Counted from the first letter of the stretch, positions 1 through 8,736 are shown. The stretch: 64,000 bases of DNA from Salinactinospora qingdaonensis (GCF_039539445.1 NZ_BAABDD010000006.1:124001-188000); one strand, 5' to 3'. Notes: a model not told the origin generated them from the letters alone. Numbers and translations are program-made.

Positions 1-694
1 AGTGGACGAGTTGGCCGCGCATCGGGGATAGGGGAAGCTCGACGCCGAAGGGGCGCAGCAGTCCAGCCGACCACGCCCCGGCGGCGACGATGATGGCGTC
101 GGCGCGCAACTCGTCCCCGCCCACCCGCACGCCGCTGACGCGATCGCGCTCGACGATCAGCTCGGCGTCGCCGGCGCGGCGGCGCAGTCCCCGCTCCTCG
201 GCGGCGTACAGCAGCGCGGCGCGGGTCTGGTCGCCGTCGAGCCGCACCATACCGGCGCACCACGTCGCGGCGTAGTCCTCGCGCAGCGCGGGGAAGCGCA
301 CGGCGGGCTCCCCCGGACCGAGGCGGCTCACCGGCCCCAGCCCCTCGTAGCCGGGCCGGCCGGCCAGCTCGCTCAGCATCCGGTACTCGGCGTCGACCGT
401 GGCAGGGTCATCGGCGACGGCGGCACCGCCGACCTGCTCGTAGCCGGTGGGCGGACCACCCTCCTCGGTGATCTCGGCCATCAGCGTGGGGTAGTGCGCG
501 GCAGCGGCCAGGCAGAACGAGCGCGCCTGCGGGGAGGCGTCGGGAAACGGCCAGGGGAAGATCACGCCGGCGCCGGCCCCGGTGGCCTGCCCCAGATCGG
601 CGCGGTCAACGAGCGTGGTGGCCACACCGCGCTGAGTGAGACGGTAGGCCGCGCTCACCCCGACGATGCCGCCACCGACCACGATCACCTTCAT
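1..694 (-). CDS. FAD-dependent oxidoreductase (amino-acid oxidase/dehydrogenase type), partial
   Basis: The gene runs off the left edge, so only about the first 231 residues are visible; the family is usually around 400. The ATG at 694 follows a good AGGAGG box. The N-terminus starts directly with a Rossmann FAD-binding fold (VIVVGGGIVGVSAAYRL) and then a DRADLGQATGAGAG stretch typical of the DAO family (glycine oxidase, D-amino-acid dehydrogenase, sarcosine oxidase). The last visible residues include PMRGQLVH, a usual family motif. There is no signal peptide, so it is cytoplasmic or peripheral. It probably oxidises a secondary or D-amino acid, but the substrate cannot be read from this half. 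The +1 neighbour upstream is a long non-coding stretch. Confidence 0.8.
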   Translation of the reverse strand, partial: MKVIVVGGGIVGVSAAYRLTQRGVATTLVDRADLGQATGAGAGVIFPWPFPDASPQARSFCLAAAAHYPTLMAEITEEGGPPTGYEQVGGAAVADDPATVDAEYRMLSELAGRPGYEGLGPVSRLGPGEPAVRFPALREDYAATWCAGMVRLDGDQTRAALLYAAEERGLRRRAGDAELIVERDRVSGVRVGGDELRADAIIVAAGAWSAGLLRPFGVELPLSPMRGQLVH

Positions 695-817
695 GGTTTC
701 CTCCTGCGAGCGGCCGACGAGGACACGTGGCACCTCACCAGGTCGGCCTCGGGCGGCTTCGGCTCCCCACGGCTGGGACACCGTCGGCAAGATGCCCCGG
801 TCAGCGTCTCTGATCAG

Positions 818-1123
818 CTAAGCGTTCCCGTGCAAGACGTCGTCTCTGGCGCGGGTTCGTTCCATCGTGGAAGGGAGCGTGGGCGTGGAGTGGAAACCCA
901 CACCACCCGGTGACGCTCCTCGCGACATGTGTCCGGTGGTGGGCGTACTGATCGCGTGCACGCCCGGGTACCGGCAAGCTGAGCCCACCAGTCCACGCGC
1001 CCCACCAGGGACGGCGCTGCCAAGGACTTCGCCGGTCTTCTCCTCCGCTCCGCAGCGCACCAGGGCACGGGCGCAGGGGGTGCGGGGGGTCTCACCGCCA
1101 AAGACTGGTAGCTCCCGGCTCAT
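818..1123 (-). CDS. Hypothetical small protein, doubtful
   Basis: A 101-residue frame starting at ATG 1123, whose start overlaps the stop of the tiny frame 1120-1215 by ATGA. The first third (CARALVRCGAEEKTGEVLGS) looks protein-like, the rest is rich in G, S, T and P and resembles nothing I recognise. Kept only because of the translational coupling arrangement; it may be chance in GC-rich DNA or a decayed gene. Confidence 0.2.
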   Translation of the reverse strand: MSRELPVFGGETPRTPCARALVRCGAEEKTGEVLGSAVPGGARGLVGSACRYPGVHAISTPTTGHMSRGASPGGVGFHSTPTLPSTMERTRARDDVLHGNA

Positions 1124-1215
1124 GCGCCACAGTCCTTGCCACGGTCCCGCACCACCTTGACGATTTCACCGGTGGACGTGGTCCGCGGCTCCTCCGACAT
1201 GCGCAGCGACTCCAC
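1120..1215 (-). CDS. Tiny hypothetical ORF, possibly leaderless
   Basis: 31 codons from GTG 1215, with a charged, credible sequence (SEEPRTTSTGEIVKVVRDRG). A TATAGT hexamer lies only 7-8 bases upstream of the GTG, the arrangement expected for a leaderless transcript, and there is no Shine-Dalgarno box. Its stop overlaps the next frame by ATGA. No family recognised; it could be the remnant of a longer gene. Confidence 0.2.
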   Translation of the reverse strand: MESLRMSEEPRTTSTGEIVKVVRDRGKDCGA

Positions 1216-1618
1216 GCACGCAACTATACATACGCAATACGAGGGGGAGCCAAGGAAACTGGCAGGCCCAGACCGGCCAAGGGCGCCCGCTCGGCGCCCT
1301 TCGTGGCGATCATGGCGCCCAGAGCGGCTCCATCACCGCGCTCCGGCACCCAAGCCGAAGAGCACCCTGCATCAGGGCCGGGGCGACCAGGGGGCGTCGC
1401 TCTACCGAGGGGAAAGCCCGTCCGGGACGCCAGATCCAGACGATGCCGCCGCAGCAGGCGGCGGGTGGTCTCGTAAAGTGCCCAAGCGAGGGAGTTCACG
1501 CCTTGTCTCGCGACTCGGCGTTGAACTCCCTCGTCTCATGCCCAGGATCAGCGCCCTCGTGGAATCTCTCGTTTGGAGGAGAGGGCCGACAGTTCCGAGC
1601 GACTGGCACTGCGGGGCC

Positions 1619-2455
1619 TCATCTCCTGCGCGCCATGACCCAGGAGGCCACCGCCAGGCCAATGGCTCCCCACAGCAGCAGCATCGCGTAGGGCTGCCAG
1701 GAGATCCCGCCGGCGGGCACCATGAGGCTTTCCCGGACAGCTTGAGCCGTGTACGTCAGCGGCAGCGGGGCGTGGACGGCGGCCAGCCAGTCGGGCAGGC
1801 GTTCGGCGGGGAACGTGATGGGAGAGAACAGCAGCACGAAGAAGACGAGAACCTGGCTGACCACACTCACCAGCCCCGGGGGCAGCCCGTAGACGATGGC
1901 GTAGCCCAGGGCGATGCAGGCGATTGCGACGAGCGGTAGCGCCACGGCGATCATCGGGCTCAGCCGGTAGTCCAGGTCGAAACGCAGCCCCGCGGCGATC
2001 AGCCCCGCGATGATGCCGGGGATGGACACAGCGATCCAGATGGTGGCGTCGGCGGCCAGTGTCGCCAAGCGTGGCACCGGCAGGGTGCGTTGGTAGTCGA
2101 AGAACCCGTTGAGCTTGTCGTCCTTGATGATCTGCGGTGCGATCACCATGGTGACCACGATCACCCCGATCGTGGGGGCGCCGGTGGCGAGGTAGCTCGC
2201 GGATTGCTGGTCGACCTCGGGCATGAGGAACGCGAAGCCCAGCACGATCGACACCGAAAGCACGAGCTGAAGAACGGTGAAGAGCACCAGCATGCTGCGC
2301 AGTCGCAGTAGCGACCACGTCAGCAGCAGACCATAGCTACGAAACCAGTGACCCGGCCGGCTCAGCCTCATCTCCGCTGCTGACGGGCGTCCCATCCCCG
2401 TCGCCTCCGGCGCGCTCGTCGCCGTTGCTGCCGCCGGTGCCGACAAGTCCGACAT
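1619..2455 (-). CDS. ABC-2 type transporter permease
   Basis: A 278-residue integral membrane protein with about six hydrophobic segments and the ABC-2 hallmark near the C-terminus (FPAERLPDWLAAVHAPLPLT). It would form the membrane channel of an exporter with the ATPase encoded just upstream. I chose the start at 2455, the second of two in-frame ATGs, because the GGAGG box lies six bases before it; the first ATG at 2461 touches the box. The coding region overlaps the end of the ATPase gene by about 119 bases in another frame, which is long for such a pair. Likely controlled by the divergent TetR regulator at 3463. The substrate is unknown; drug or lipid export is usual for the type. Confidence 0.85.
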   Translation of the reverse strand: MSDLSAPAAATATSAPEATGMGRPSAAEMRLSRPGHWFRSYGLLLTWSLLRLRSMLVLFTVLQLVLSVSIVLGFAFLMPEVDQQSASYLATGAPTIGVIVVTMVIAPQIIKDDKLNGFFDYQRTLPVPRLATLAADATIWIAVSIPGIIAGLIAAGLRFDLDYRLSPMIAVALPLVAIACIALGYAIVYGLPPGLVSVVSQVLVFFVLLFSPITFPAERLPDWLAAVHAPLPLTYTAQAVRESLMVPAGGISWQPYAMLLLWGAIGLAVASWVMARRR

Positions 2456-3347
2456 AGACATCCTCCAAGCTCACAGGGGTTAGCGCGAATTCCTCGATGT
2501 CGCCGTTGGCACGGAGGTGTTGCGCCCGGTTGAGGGCTTCCTCGGCGTGATCGGCGGTGATGGGCATAGTGATACGGCGCCCGTCGCGGCGTGGGCTGCC
2601 CGCCGTTTCAATTTGGGGGAGCGGCGACTCGGGGGTGGCGGCGGTCAGCTCCAGCCGCAGCTCGCCCTCGGCCCGGGCGCGCAACTCGGCAGGCGTGCCT
2701 TCGGCCACCACGTGTCCGGCGTCGAGGATCACGAGGCGGTCGGTGCTGCGCTCGGCCTCGTTGACGTTATGGGTGACCAGCAGCACCGCGTGCCCATCGC
2801 CTGCCAGCGAGCGGATGTAGTCCCACAGCAGTCGGCGACGCACCGGGTCAACGTCGTTGGTGGGTTCGTCGAGCATGACAACGCGGCCCGGCTCGACGAC
2901 CGCCATGCCAAACGCGGTCAGCCGACGAACTCCGCCGGAGAGCCGGTCGCCCGTGGTGTCGGCCCAGGCTTCGATGTCCAGTGCGCTTAGCAGGTGGTTG
3001 GTGCGTTCGCGGGCCCGGCTCTTGTCCGCCCCGCGGATGCGGGCCATCGTCGTGATGGCTTGGCGCGGTGTGATGCCCGACAGGGGCGCTTGGGCCTGGG
3101 GCATCACAGCGCAGGCGGCGCGGGCGAAGGCGGGCTCGGCCACGGCGTCGCGGCCGGCGACGTGGATCGATCCCGATGTCGGCTTGGCCAACCCCACCAC
3201 CTGGTCGAGCAGTGTGGTTTTGCCTGCCCCGTTGTGGCCAAGCAGTCCTACGAACTCTCCCTCGCTGACGGCTAGGGAGATGCCGTCGTTGGCGCGTACA
3301 CCGCGCCGGTACTCCTTGACCAGGTCCCGGACCTCCAGGACGGCCAT
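2337..3347 (-). CDS. ABC transporter ATP-binding protein
   Basis: A 336-residue ATPase with Walker A (GHNGAGKTTLLD, about residues 34-45), the signature LSGGVRRL, and Walker B (VVMLDEPTNDVD) in order, plus the C-terminal extension usual in the drug/antibiotic exporter class that ends in SLEDVYVGL. About 30 extra residues rich in G, D and E follow and overlap the permease gene. Start 3347 is set by a GAGGAGG box seven bases upstream; an earlier in-frame ATG at 3380 lies inside the operator region and is less likely. It powers the permease at 1619-2455. Its promoter region is shared with the divergent TetR gene. Confidence 0.9.
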   Translation of the reverse strand: MAVLEVRDLVKEYRRGVRANDGISLAVSEGEFVGLLGHNGAGKTTLLDQVVGLAKPTSGSIHVAGRDAVAEPAFARAACAVMPQAQAPLSGITPRQAITTMARIRGADKSRARERTNHLLSALDIEAWADTTGDRLSGGVRRLTAFGMAVVEPGRVVMLDEPTNDVDPVRRRLLWDYIRSLAGDGHAVLLVTHNVNEAERSTDRLVILDAGHVVAEGTPAELRARAEGELRLELTAATPESPLPQIETAGSPRRDGRRITMPITADHAEEALNRAQHLRANGDIEEFALTPVSLEDVYVGLVGTGGSNGDERAGGDGDGTPVSSGDEAEPAGSLVS

Positions 3348-3381
3348 CGTCGCCTCCTCATGCCAGCGTTCAAATACCAAT

Positions 3382-3415
3382 CAGTATTCAAATACCGCAA
3401 AGTATTTGAATACTG
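3382..3415. promoter_or_regulatory. Probable TetR operator, perfect 14-bp inverted repeat
   Basis: CAGTATTCAAATAC (3382-3395) and GTATTTGAATACTG (3402-3415) are exact reverse complements around a 6-base spacer. A further half-site TTCAAATACC lies at 3369-3378. The site sits between the divergent ABC exporter and TetR genes, so one repressor could block both. Confidence 0.8.
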
Positions 3416-3462
3416 TTGAGGATGTCAACCAGCCCGACGAGGCCCGACGACGAGGAGAGTGT

Positions 3463-4134
3463 GTGGTGGAGGAGCGACTGAGCCGCCAGCAACAACGCGA
3501 ACACAACCGGCGCAAACTGTTGGCGGCAGCGGAACGAATCTTCGCTGAACAGGGCATCCAGGGCGCCTCACTCGACGATGTCGCCAAGGAGGCCGGGCTG
3601 ACCAAGGGCGCTGTCTACTCCAACTTCGAAGGCAAGACCGACCTGATCATCCACGTGATCCGCGACCGGATCGGCCCTGAGGAGCAGCAGGGCTTCCTCC
3701 AGACCATGGCCGCGCCCGACCTCACCGAAGACGAGCGCCTGGACACATGGGGGCGGGAATGGGCGCGCATCACCGCCAGTGGCGAACGCGAACCGTTCGC
3801 CCGAATGCTGCTGGAGTTCATCCTCTACAGCCGACGCAGCGCCGAGGTCCGTCGGCAACTCCGTGAGGTGTTAGCGGCAGAGAGTGTCAAGGACCAAAGC
3901 GCCACTATGGCCGCCGCCCTCCCATCCGAGAGCGAACTCGCCCACCTGCCTCCCGAGCACATCCTGCGGCTGATCAACGCCTTGGACATCGGACTGACGA
4001 TACAGAGCCTCGTTGGGCCCGACATCGTTCCCTACGACCTTTTCCGGGTGGGACTGCGACTCATGGCCGGATTGTCCGTGGCATCGCCCAAGGCCGAGAC
4101 ACCGCAAGCGGAGCCACCGTCGGAGGCGAGTTAG
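3463..4134 (+). CDS. TetR family transcriptional regulator
   Basis: A 223-residue TetR repressor. The N-terminal helix-turn-helix is clear (AAERIFAEQGIQGASLDDVA, then KGAVYSNFEGK); the C-terminal ligand-binding half is diverse, as usual in the family. The start is one of two adjacent GTG codons (3463, 3466), four to seven bases after GAGGAGA. It is divergent from the ABC exporter and a perfect palindrome at 3382-3415 lies between them, so it probably represses the exporter and itself until a transported compound binds. The frame stays open far upstream, but that part overlaps the ATPase gene and is not coding. Confidence 0.9.
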   Translation: MVEERLSRQQQREHNRRKLLAAAERIFAEQGIQGASLDDVAKEAGLTKGAVYSNFEGKTDLIIHVIRDRIGPEEQQGFLQTMAAPDLTEDERLDTWGREWARITASGEREPFARMLLEFILYSRRSAEVRRQLREVLAAESVKDQSATMAAALPSESELAHLPPEHILRLINALDIGLTIQSLVGPDIVPYDLFRVGLRLMAGLSVASPKAETPQAEPPSEAS

Positions 4135-4613
4135 CGCACCGGGCGCGCCGCCGCCCCGTGCCGGCCACACAAAAGTGACGACGCCATGGAAACCCTTATG
4201 ACAAGACACGTTTCCCTTGTCTCATCCGAGGACACAGAAACAACAATAAAAATAAAATCATAATAATTCGATCACGGAAGATGCAGTCACCACACAGGTG
4301 AAATTTCATTGACGCGCAACTCGACGCGCACCCCCAGACGGACAACCAAATAAAACGATTAAGAACCCCCGAAAATCCAGCCACAACACCGAAACAGAAA
4401 AATCATAAGCCCTGCACAACACAGACAAATGAAAAAACATGAGAAAAATTCACATCTACCAAGAAAATCGGAACCACTGACGGAGAACATTTTTCACATC
4501 TGCCTCAAAACCACGCTCACGACAGGCACACCGCCAAACAACTTACAAAAAACCTCACTACCTACTGGCCAGTACGCCTATTCAGAAAGAAGATTTCTTC
4601 CCATATTGGAAGC
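4135..4613. other. Low-GC intergenic stretch
   Basis: From about 4200 the base composition falls sharply, with long A-rich runs. Two short frames (4196-4384 minus, 4429-4617 plus) show no family resemblance. A small inverted repeat GACAAG/CTTGTC lies at 4200-4221 just after the TetR gene. It probably carries the promoter of the amidase gene, and the composition suggests imported DNA. Confidence 0.5.
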
Positions 4614-5441
4614 ATGATCAATATCGTCAGCCGCGGCGAGTGGGGAGCTCGTCCGCCGCGAAACCGCAACACTGTCCCCATGGCACGGCGCACCGAGTTC
4701 GTCGTCCACCACTCTGCCGGCCCCGTCTCACAGCCGGTGCGCTCCATCCAGGACTTCCACATGGACTCCAACGGCTGGAGCGACATCGGCTACAACCTGC
4801 TCGTCGACGCCGAAGGCCGCGCCTACGAGGGACGCGGCTGGGAAACCGTGGGGGCCCACGCCAGTGGCCACAACATCTCCGGCATCGGAGTGTGCTTCAT
4901 CGGCTCCGACGGCGACGCCACCGACGCCGCCCATGCCACGATCCGCGCCCTCTACGACGAAGCCTGCGACCGAGCGGGCCACACCCTGGTCAAACGGGGG
5001 CACCGTGACGTCAACGCCACCGACTGCCCCGGCGACGACCTCTACGCCTGGGTGCGCGCGGGGATGCCCACCGAGGGGCCCGGCGGCTACACCCCCACCG
5101 AACCCCGAGTCGTCGCCCCCGGCACCGAACCGCCGTATGCGTTCCCGCTCCCGGCGGGCCACTGGTTCGGCCCGCCCTCCGCCGACGAGCGCAACCACTC
5201 GGGCTACTACTGGCCCGACGACCGCCCCCACATCCGCACCTACCAGGAACACCTCGCCGAGCGAGGCTGGTCGATCGGCGTCGACGGCTACCACGGGCCG
5301 CAGACCGCCGACGTGGTGCGCGCCTTCCAACAGCAGGCCCGCGACGAAGGCCATACCGAGATCGGCCCCGCCGACGGCCTCGTCGGCGACCGCACCTGGC
5401 CCTGGATCTGGCGCAAACCCGTCACGAGCTATGGCGACTGA
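4614..5441 (+). CDS. N-acetylmuramoyl-L-alanine amidase, PGRP type, with peptidoglycan-binding tail
   Basis: 275 residues. Residues 1-150 form an Amidase_2/PGRP domain: SRGEWGARPP, the zinc-ligand region VVHHSAG, IGYNLLVD, and the second ligand pair in GHRDVNATDCPGDD (His and Cys). Residues 170-270 contain a peptidoglycan-binding repeat (GVDGYHGPQTADVVRAFQQQ). It would cut the amide bond between muramic acid and the stem peptide. There is no signal peptide, and the gene sits behind a low-GC stretch, so it looks more like a phage-type endolysin than a secreted housekeeping amidase; no holin gene is visible next to it. The ribosome site is weak (GGAAG). Confidence 0.85.
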   Translation: MINIVSRGEWGARPPRNRNTVPMARRTEFVVHHSAGPVSQPVRSIQDFHMDSNGWSDIGYNLLVDAEGRAYEGRGWETVGAHASGHNISGIGVCFIGSDGDATDAAHATIRALYDEACDRAGHTLVKRGHRDVNATDCPGDDLYAWVRAGMPTEGPGGYTPTEPRVVAPGTEPPYAFPLPAGHWFGPPSADERNHSGYYWPDDRPHIRTYQEHLAERGWSIGVDGYHGPQTADVVRAFQQQARDEGHTEIGPADGLVGDRTWPWIWRKPVTSYGD

Positions 5442-5991
5442 GACCCACGGTTGCCCCACGACACGAGCACCCCAGAAGTCAGGCAAGCGTCGCCGTGGCC
5501 AGCCACAGCGATCACCGCCGGCGACGGTGGCGCACAGCCCCTGATTCGTGTGGCGGACCGGCCGGACCCGCCGACCTGCAAGGCGGCACGCCGGGGAGTC
5601 GCCCCCTCGCGCGCATGCGCACCGTCGTGGTAGGTAGGAGCGGTAAGTATGCCCGGGGGTTAAGGGTGCGCCACACCGTGTCCGGGCCCGCTTGCCCGGC
5701 GGTGCCGCCCAAGCGGTGTGGAGACGCGCCCGCCGGCGGGGCAGACCGGCGAGCGGCCACCAGTGCCTGACCTCGTGTCGCGGTTGCTGCGGCGGTACCT
5801 TCAGGCGCCGCCCATGGCAGCCGCCTCGCGCGGCCCCTCCGGTCATACCGCCGCCTCGGCGAGCGCGGTGAGGTCTCGCCACCCCGGAACCGGCCGCCAC
5901 CACAGGCGGTCACCCGCTCTGGGGCGCGCGGCAGGGCGGCTTTCGCCTACCGACCGCCGCGCGACAACGGCCATGCCAGGAGGGCAGACAA
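5442..5991. other. 550 bp without a recognisable gene
   Basis: High-GC sequence with overlapping open frames on both strands but no family resemblance. The last 15 bases hold the AGGAGG box of the LLM oxidoreductase. Confidence 0.5.
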
Positions 5992-6837
5992 ATGAAGTTC
6001 GGTGTCGCAACGTTCATCACCGACGAGGGGATCAGCCCAGCCGAACTGGGGCGCGCTCTAGAGGAGCGGGGGCTGGAGTCGCTGTTTGTAGCCGAACACA
6101 CCCACATCCCCGCCAACCGGGAGACGCCCTATCCCGGCGGTGGTGAGCTGCCGCGACGCTACTACCGCACCCTTGACCCGTTCGTGCTGTTGGCCTCGGC
6201 AGCCACGGCCACCGAGCAACTGGTGGTGGGCACCGGTATCGCGCTGCTGGTGGAACGCGACCCCATCGTGGTGGCCAAAGAGGCCGCCTCGATCGACCTC
6301 ATCAGCGGCGGACGTTTCGAATTGGGGGTCGGCGCCGGGTGGAACCGTGAGGAGATGCGCAACCACGGCACCGACCCCGCCGGCCGGGTGGCGTTGATGG
6401 GAGAGCGCGTCAAGGCCATCAAGCGGATCTGGACGCAAGAAAAAGCCGAGTACCACGGCGACTTCGTGGACTTCGACCCGATCTACTGCTGGCCCAAGCC
6501 GGTGCGGGAACCGCACCCGCCCGTTCTGGTCGGTGGCGAAGCGCCCACGGTCATCGACCGGGTCCTGGACTACGGCGACGGCTGGTTGCCCCGGTGGCGG
6601 GGCGAGGTCGAACCGCTGCGGGAGCGTATCGCCGAACTGCGCCGGCGCTGCGCCGCCGAAGAACACCCCCGCCTTCCGGTGACCGTGTTCGGGATGAGCG
6701 CCAAGCCGGAGACGCTTGCCACCGCCATTGCCGAGCTCGACGCCGACCGGCTGCTCGTCACCCTGCCCACGATGCCGCGCGACGAGACGTTGCGCTACCT
6801 GGACGATCTCGCCGCTACGATCGATGGCCTGGCATGA
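5992..6837 (+). CDS. LLM-class F420-dependent oxidoreductase
   Basis: 281 residues of the luciferase-like monooxygenase fold (TIM barrel). Visible family motifs are FVAEHTHIP near residue 30, LVVGTGIALLVERDP, GRFELGVGAGWNREEMRNHG around residue 110, and PVLVGGEAP. The length and the GAGWN motif match the actinobacterial LLM group that uses coenzyme F420 as hydride carrier. The substrate is not deducible. A strong AGGAGG box eight bases before the ATG supports the start. It stands alone: no operon partner lies within 150 bases, and a hairpin follows the stop. Confidence 0.88.
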   Translation: MKFGVATFITDEGISPAELGRALEERGLESLFVAEHTHIPANRETPYPGGGELPRRYYRTLDPFVLLASAATATEQLVVGTGIALLVERDPIVVAKEAASIDLISGGRFELGVGAGWNREEMRNHGTDPAGRVALMGERVKAIKRIWTQEKAEYHGDFVDFDPIYCWPKPVREPHPPVLVGGEAPTVIDRVLDYGDGWLPRWRGEVEPLRERIAELRRRCAAEEHPRLPVTVFGMSAKPETLATAIAELDADRLLVTLPTMPRDETLRYLDDLAATIDGLA

Positions 6838-6851
6838 CAGGGAAACGGGGT

Positions 6852-6869
6852 GTGCCTGTCGGCAGGCAC
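6852..6869 (+). terminator. Hairpin after the LLM oxidoreductase
   Basis: GTGCCTG and CAGGCAC are exact complements around a TCGG tetraloop, 14 bases after the stop codon. There is no T-run, as is common for actinobacterial terminators. Confidence 0.6.
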
Positions 6870-7013
6870 CGGATCGGGCAGGAAAAGTCGCGGCATTTCC
6901 GGCTGCGCCGTCATGATTTTTCGCCGTTTCCGCGGGAGTGAACCGATAGTGTTTCAGTGGCGCCCGCTGCCGCACCATCCCTCTGAAGTCCTCGCATTGA
7001 GAGAGGCGTGTCC

Positions 7014-7496
7014 GTGACCGAAAAGGCTCATCGCTTCATCTGCCCGGTGGGACGCAAGCACGCCGAAATGTGGGGCGGCGTGGCGCTGGCCGTACTCGGG
7101 GTGGCGTTCGCCGTACTCGGCCCCACGATCTGGGTGAACCTGACGGTGGGAGCCCTCCTGCTCGTGGGCGCAGGCGTGCTGGTCGTGCACTCCCTGCGGC
7201 TGCGCGCACCGGTGCTGGAGGTCAGCGAGGGCGAGTTCCGCTACGTGCGGGGACGCTACATCGTGCGTATCCCGTTCCGCGACATCGGCTCCTACTACGT
7301 CCTACCGGGACGCACCCGGTCGCTGGGCCTGTGCGACCTCACCGGCCGTCCACGGGTCTTCCCCTCCGTGGAGGGTCGGCGCGCCAGCCGCCCCTACCTG
7401 CCGTTGACCGCCATGACCTCGCCCCAGCGGGTCGAGGCGTTCATGAACACCGCCGGCATCCCGCACCGCGACCGGTCCCTGACCTCTGGACAGTGA
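7014..7496 (+). CDS. Small two-helix membrane protein with a PH-like cytoplasmic tail
   Basis: 160 residues. Two adjacent membrane segments (GGVALAVLGVAFAVLGPTIW and NLTVGALLLVGAGVLVVHSL) are followed by a beta-rich, charged domain (VLEVSEGEFRYVRGRYIVRIPF) of the kind seen in bacterial PH-like proteins. I prefer GTG 7014 over GTG 7008 because GAGAGG lies seven bases before it. No specific function recognised. It is convergent with the betaine transporter operon, with a terminator in between. Confidence 0.7.
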   Translation: MTEKAHRFICPVGRKHAEMWGGVALAVLGVAFAVLGPTIWVNLTVGALLLVGAGVLVVHSLRLRAPVLEVSEGEFRYVRGRYIVRIPFRDIGSYYVLPGRTRSLGLCDLTGRPRVFPSVEGRRASRPYLPLTAMTSPQRVEAFMNTAGIPHRDRSLTSGQ

Positions 7497-7566
7497 GCGG
7501 CGCGGACCTCCCGCGGGGGGCGGTGCCTCAGCGGTCGCACAGCGCCACCCCTGGCCCACAAGCAGC

Positions 7567-7601
7567 GGGCCGCGGCCCCGATTGAACGGGGACCGCGGCC
7601 C
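7567..7601. terminator. Bidirectional terminator
   Basis: GGGCCGCGGCCCCG (7567-7580) pairs with CGGGGACCGCGGCCC (7587-7601) with a single bulge and a 6-base loop. It lies between two convergent genes (7496 and 7654), so it can serve both. Confidence 0.75.
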
Positions 7602-7653
7602 ATACACGCTGTGGTGCGACGCCTAGCGCGCCGCTGAGTGGCGGGGCGGAGCG

Positions 7654-8610
7654 TTAGGAGGAGAAGTCCAGGCCCTCGGCGTCCTCGCCCATGATGCCGC
7701 TCAGGTAGTCGGGGTTCTCCTGGAGCCAGGCGCGGGCACCGGCCTCAGGGTCGTCCTCGTTCTCGTTGAGGATGAGGTGCTCCAGGGACTGCAACTGCGG
7801 GTCGTCCATGGCGAACTCCTGCATCCACTCGTTGACCTCCGGGAAGTCCTCGGAGAAGCCAGTGCGACCGATCGCGTGGATGCTCTCGCCTTCACCCATG
7901 GCGCCCTCGGGGTCTTCGAGGTCCTTCAGGTCGTAGTCGCTGTAGGCGATGTGGGGCCGCCACAGCGTCACGACGATCGGCTCCTCGTTCTTGATGGCGT
8001 CGTCCAACTCGGTGAGCATGGCCGAGGTAGAGGACTCCACGAGGGTGTAGTCGTCGAGACTGTAGGTGGGGATCGCCTCCTCCTTGGTGGTGCGCACCAA
8101 GCCGGAGCCGGACTCAATGCCGACGATCTCGCCGCCGAACATGTCCTCGTTGCCCTTGAGGTCGGCGATGGAGTTGACGTCCTCGACGTAGGACGGGACG
8201 GTCAGCTCCAGAGTCGCATTGTCGTACCACGAGCCGAGGTCCTCGACGTTGTCCTGGTGCTGCTCCCAGTAGTCGGCGTGAGTGCCGGGCAGCCAGGTGT
8301 CGAGGAACAGGTCGATGTCGCCCTGGGCGATGCCCTCGAACATGGGGGCCACGTCGACATTTTGCAGCTCGACGGTGTAGCCCTTCTCTTCGAGAACGAC
8401 CTTCCACAGGTTACTGACGGCGATGTCCTCGTCCCAGGGGATGACGGCGATGCTGATGCTCTTCTCGCCGCCGCCGGCGCTCTCGCTCTCCGAGGACTCG
8501 GTGGAGACCCCGCCTTCCTCGCTGCCGCCGCAGGCGCTGGCAAGCAACGCGAGGGAGGCAACGGCGGCTCCGAGACCAAGCTTGCGGCCACTACGTTCGA
8601 TAAATGGCAC
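7654..8610 (-). CDS. opuAC: Glycine betaine/proline-type ABC transporter substrate-binding lipoprotein
   Basis: 318 residues. A lipoprotein signal peptide ends in LALLASACGGS, with the lipidated Cys around residue 27; a Ser/Glu-rich linker follows. The mature part is an OpuAC-type periplasmic-binding fold: IPWDEDIAVSNLW, DTWLPGTHADYWEQ and VVTLWRPHIAYSDYDL carry the aromatic residues that form the quaternary-ammonium pocket in the family. The start is GTG 8610, after GAGAGAGGAAAG; an upstream ATG at 8661 would place the signal peptide too far in. It is the last gene of a three-gene operon with the permease and ATPase and would capture betaine-like osmoprotectants outside the membrane. Confidence 0.9.
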   Translation of the reverse strand: MPFIERSGRKLGLGAAVASLALLASACGGSEEGGVSTESSESESAGGGEKSISIAVIPWDEDIAVSNLWKVVLEEKGYTVELQNVDVAPMFEGIAQGDIDLFLDTWLPGTHADYWEQHQDNVEDLGSWYDNATLELTVPSYVEDVNSIADLKGNEDMFGGEIVGIESGSGLVRTTKEEAIPTYSLDDYTLVESSTSAMLTELDDAIKNEEPIVVTLWRPHIAYSDYDLKDLEDPEGAMGEGESIHAIGRTGFSEDFPEVNEWMQEFAMDDPQLQSLEHLILNENEDDPEAGARAWLQENPDYLSGIMGEDAEGLDFSS

Positions 8611-8736
8611 GTTCTTTCCTCTCTCTGCGTGTAATGAAGGAAGCGCCGCGAACGTATTCACGACAACTCCCGGCGGTGCCCGGCGCCCCGGGCACCTGGG
8701 GAACCGTGGAACGGAACCCTCACCTGCGTCTTAGAC

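Larger units (their letters stand above)
695..1618. other. About 920 bp without a recognisable gene
   Basis: Several frames are open because of the high GC content, but none resembles a known family. The only stretch with some coding look is a pair of short minus-strand frames at 818-1123 and 1120-1215 (listed separately). Confidence 0.5.

Noticed and set aside
4429..4617. Small gene overlapping the amidase start by ATGA
   Set aside because: The product is Lys/Thr/Pro-rich with no family resemblance and lies in low-GC DNA where open frames arise by chance; no ribosome site.
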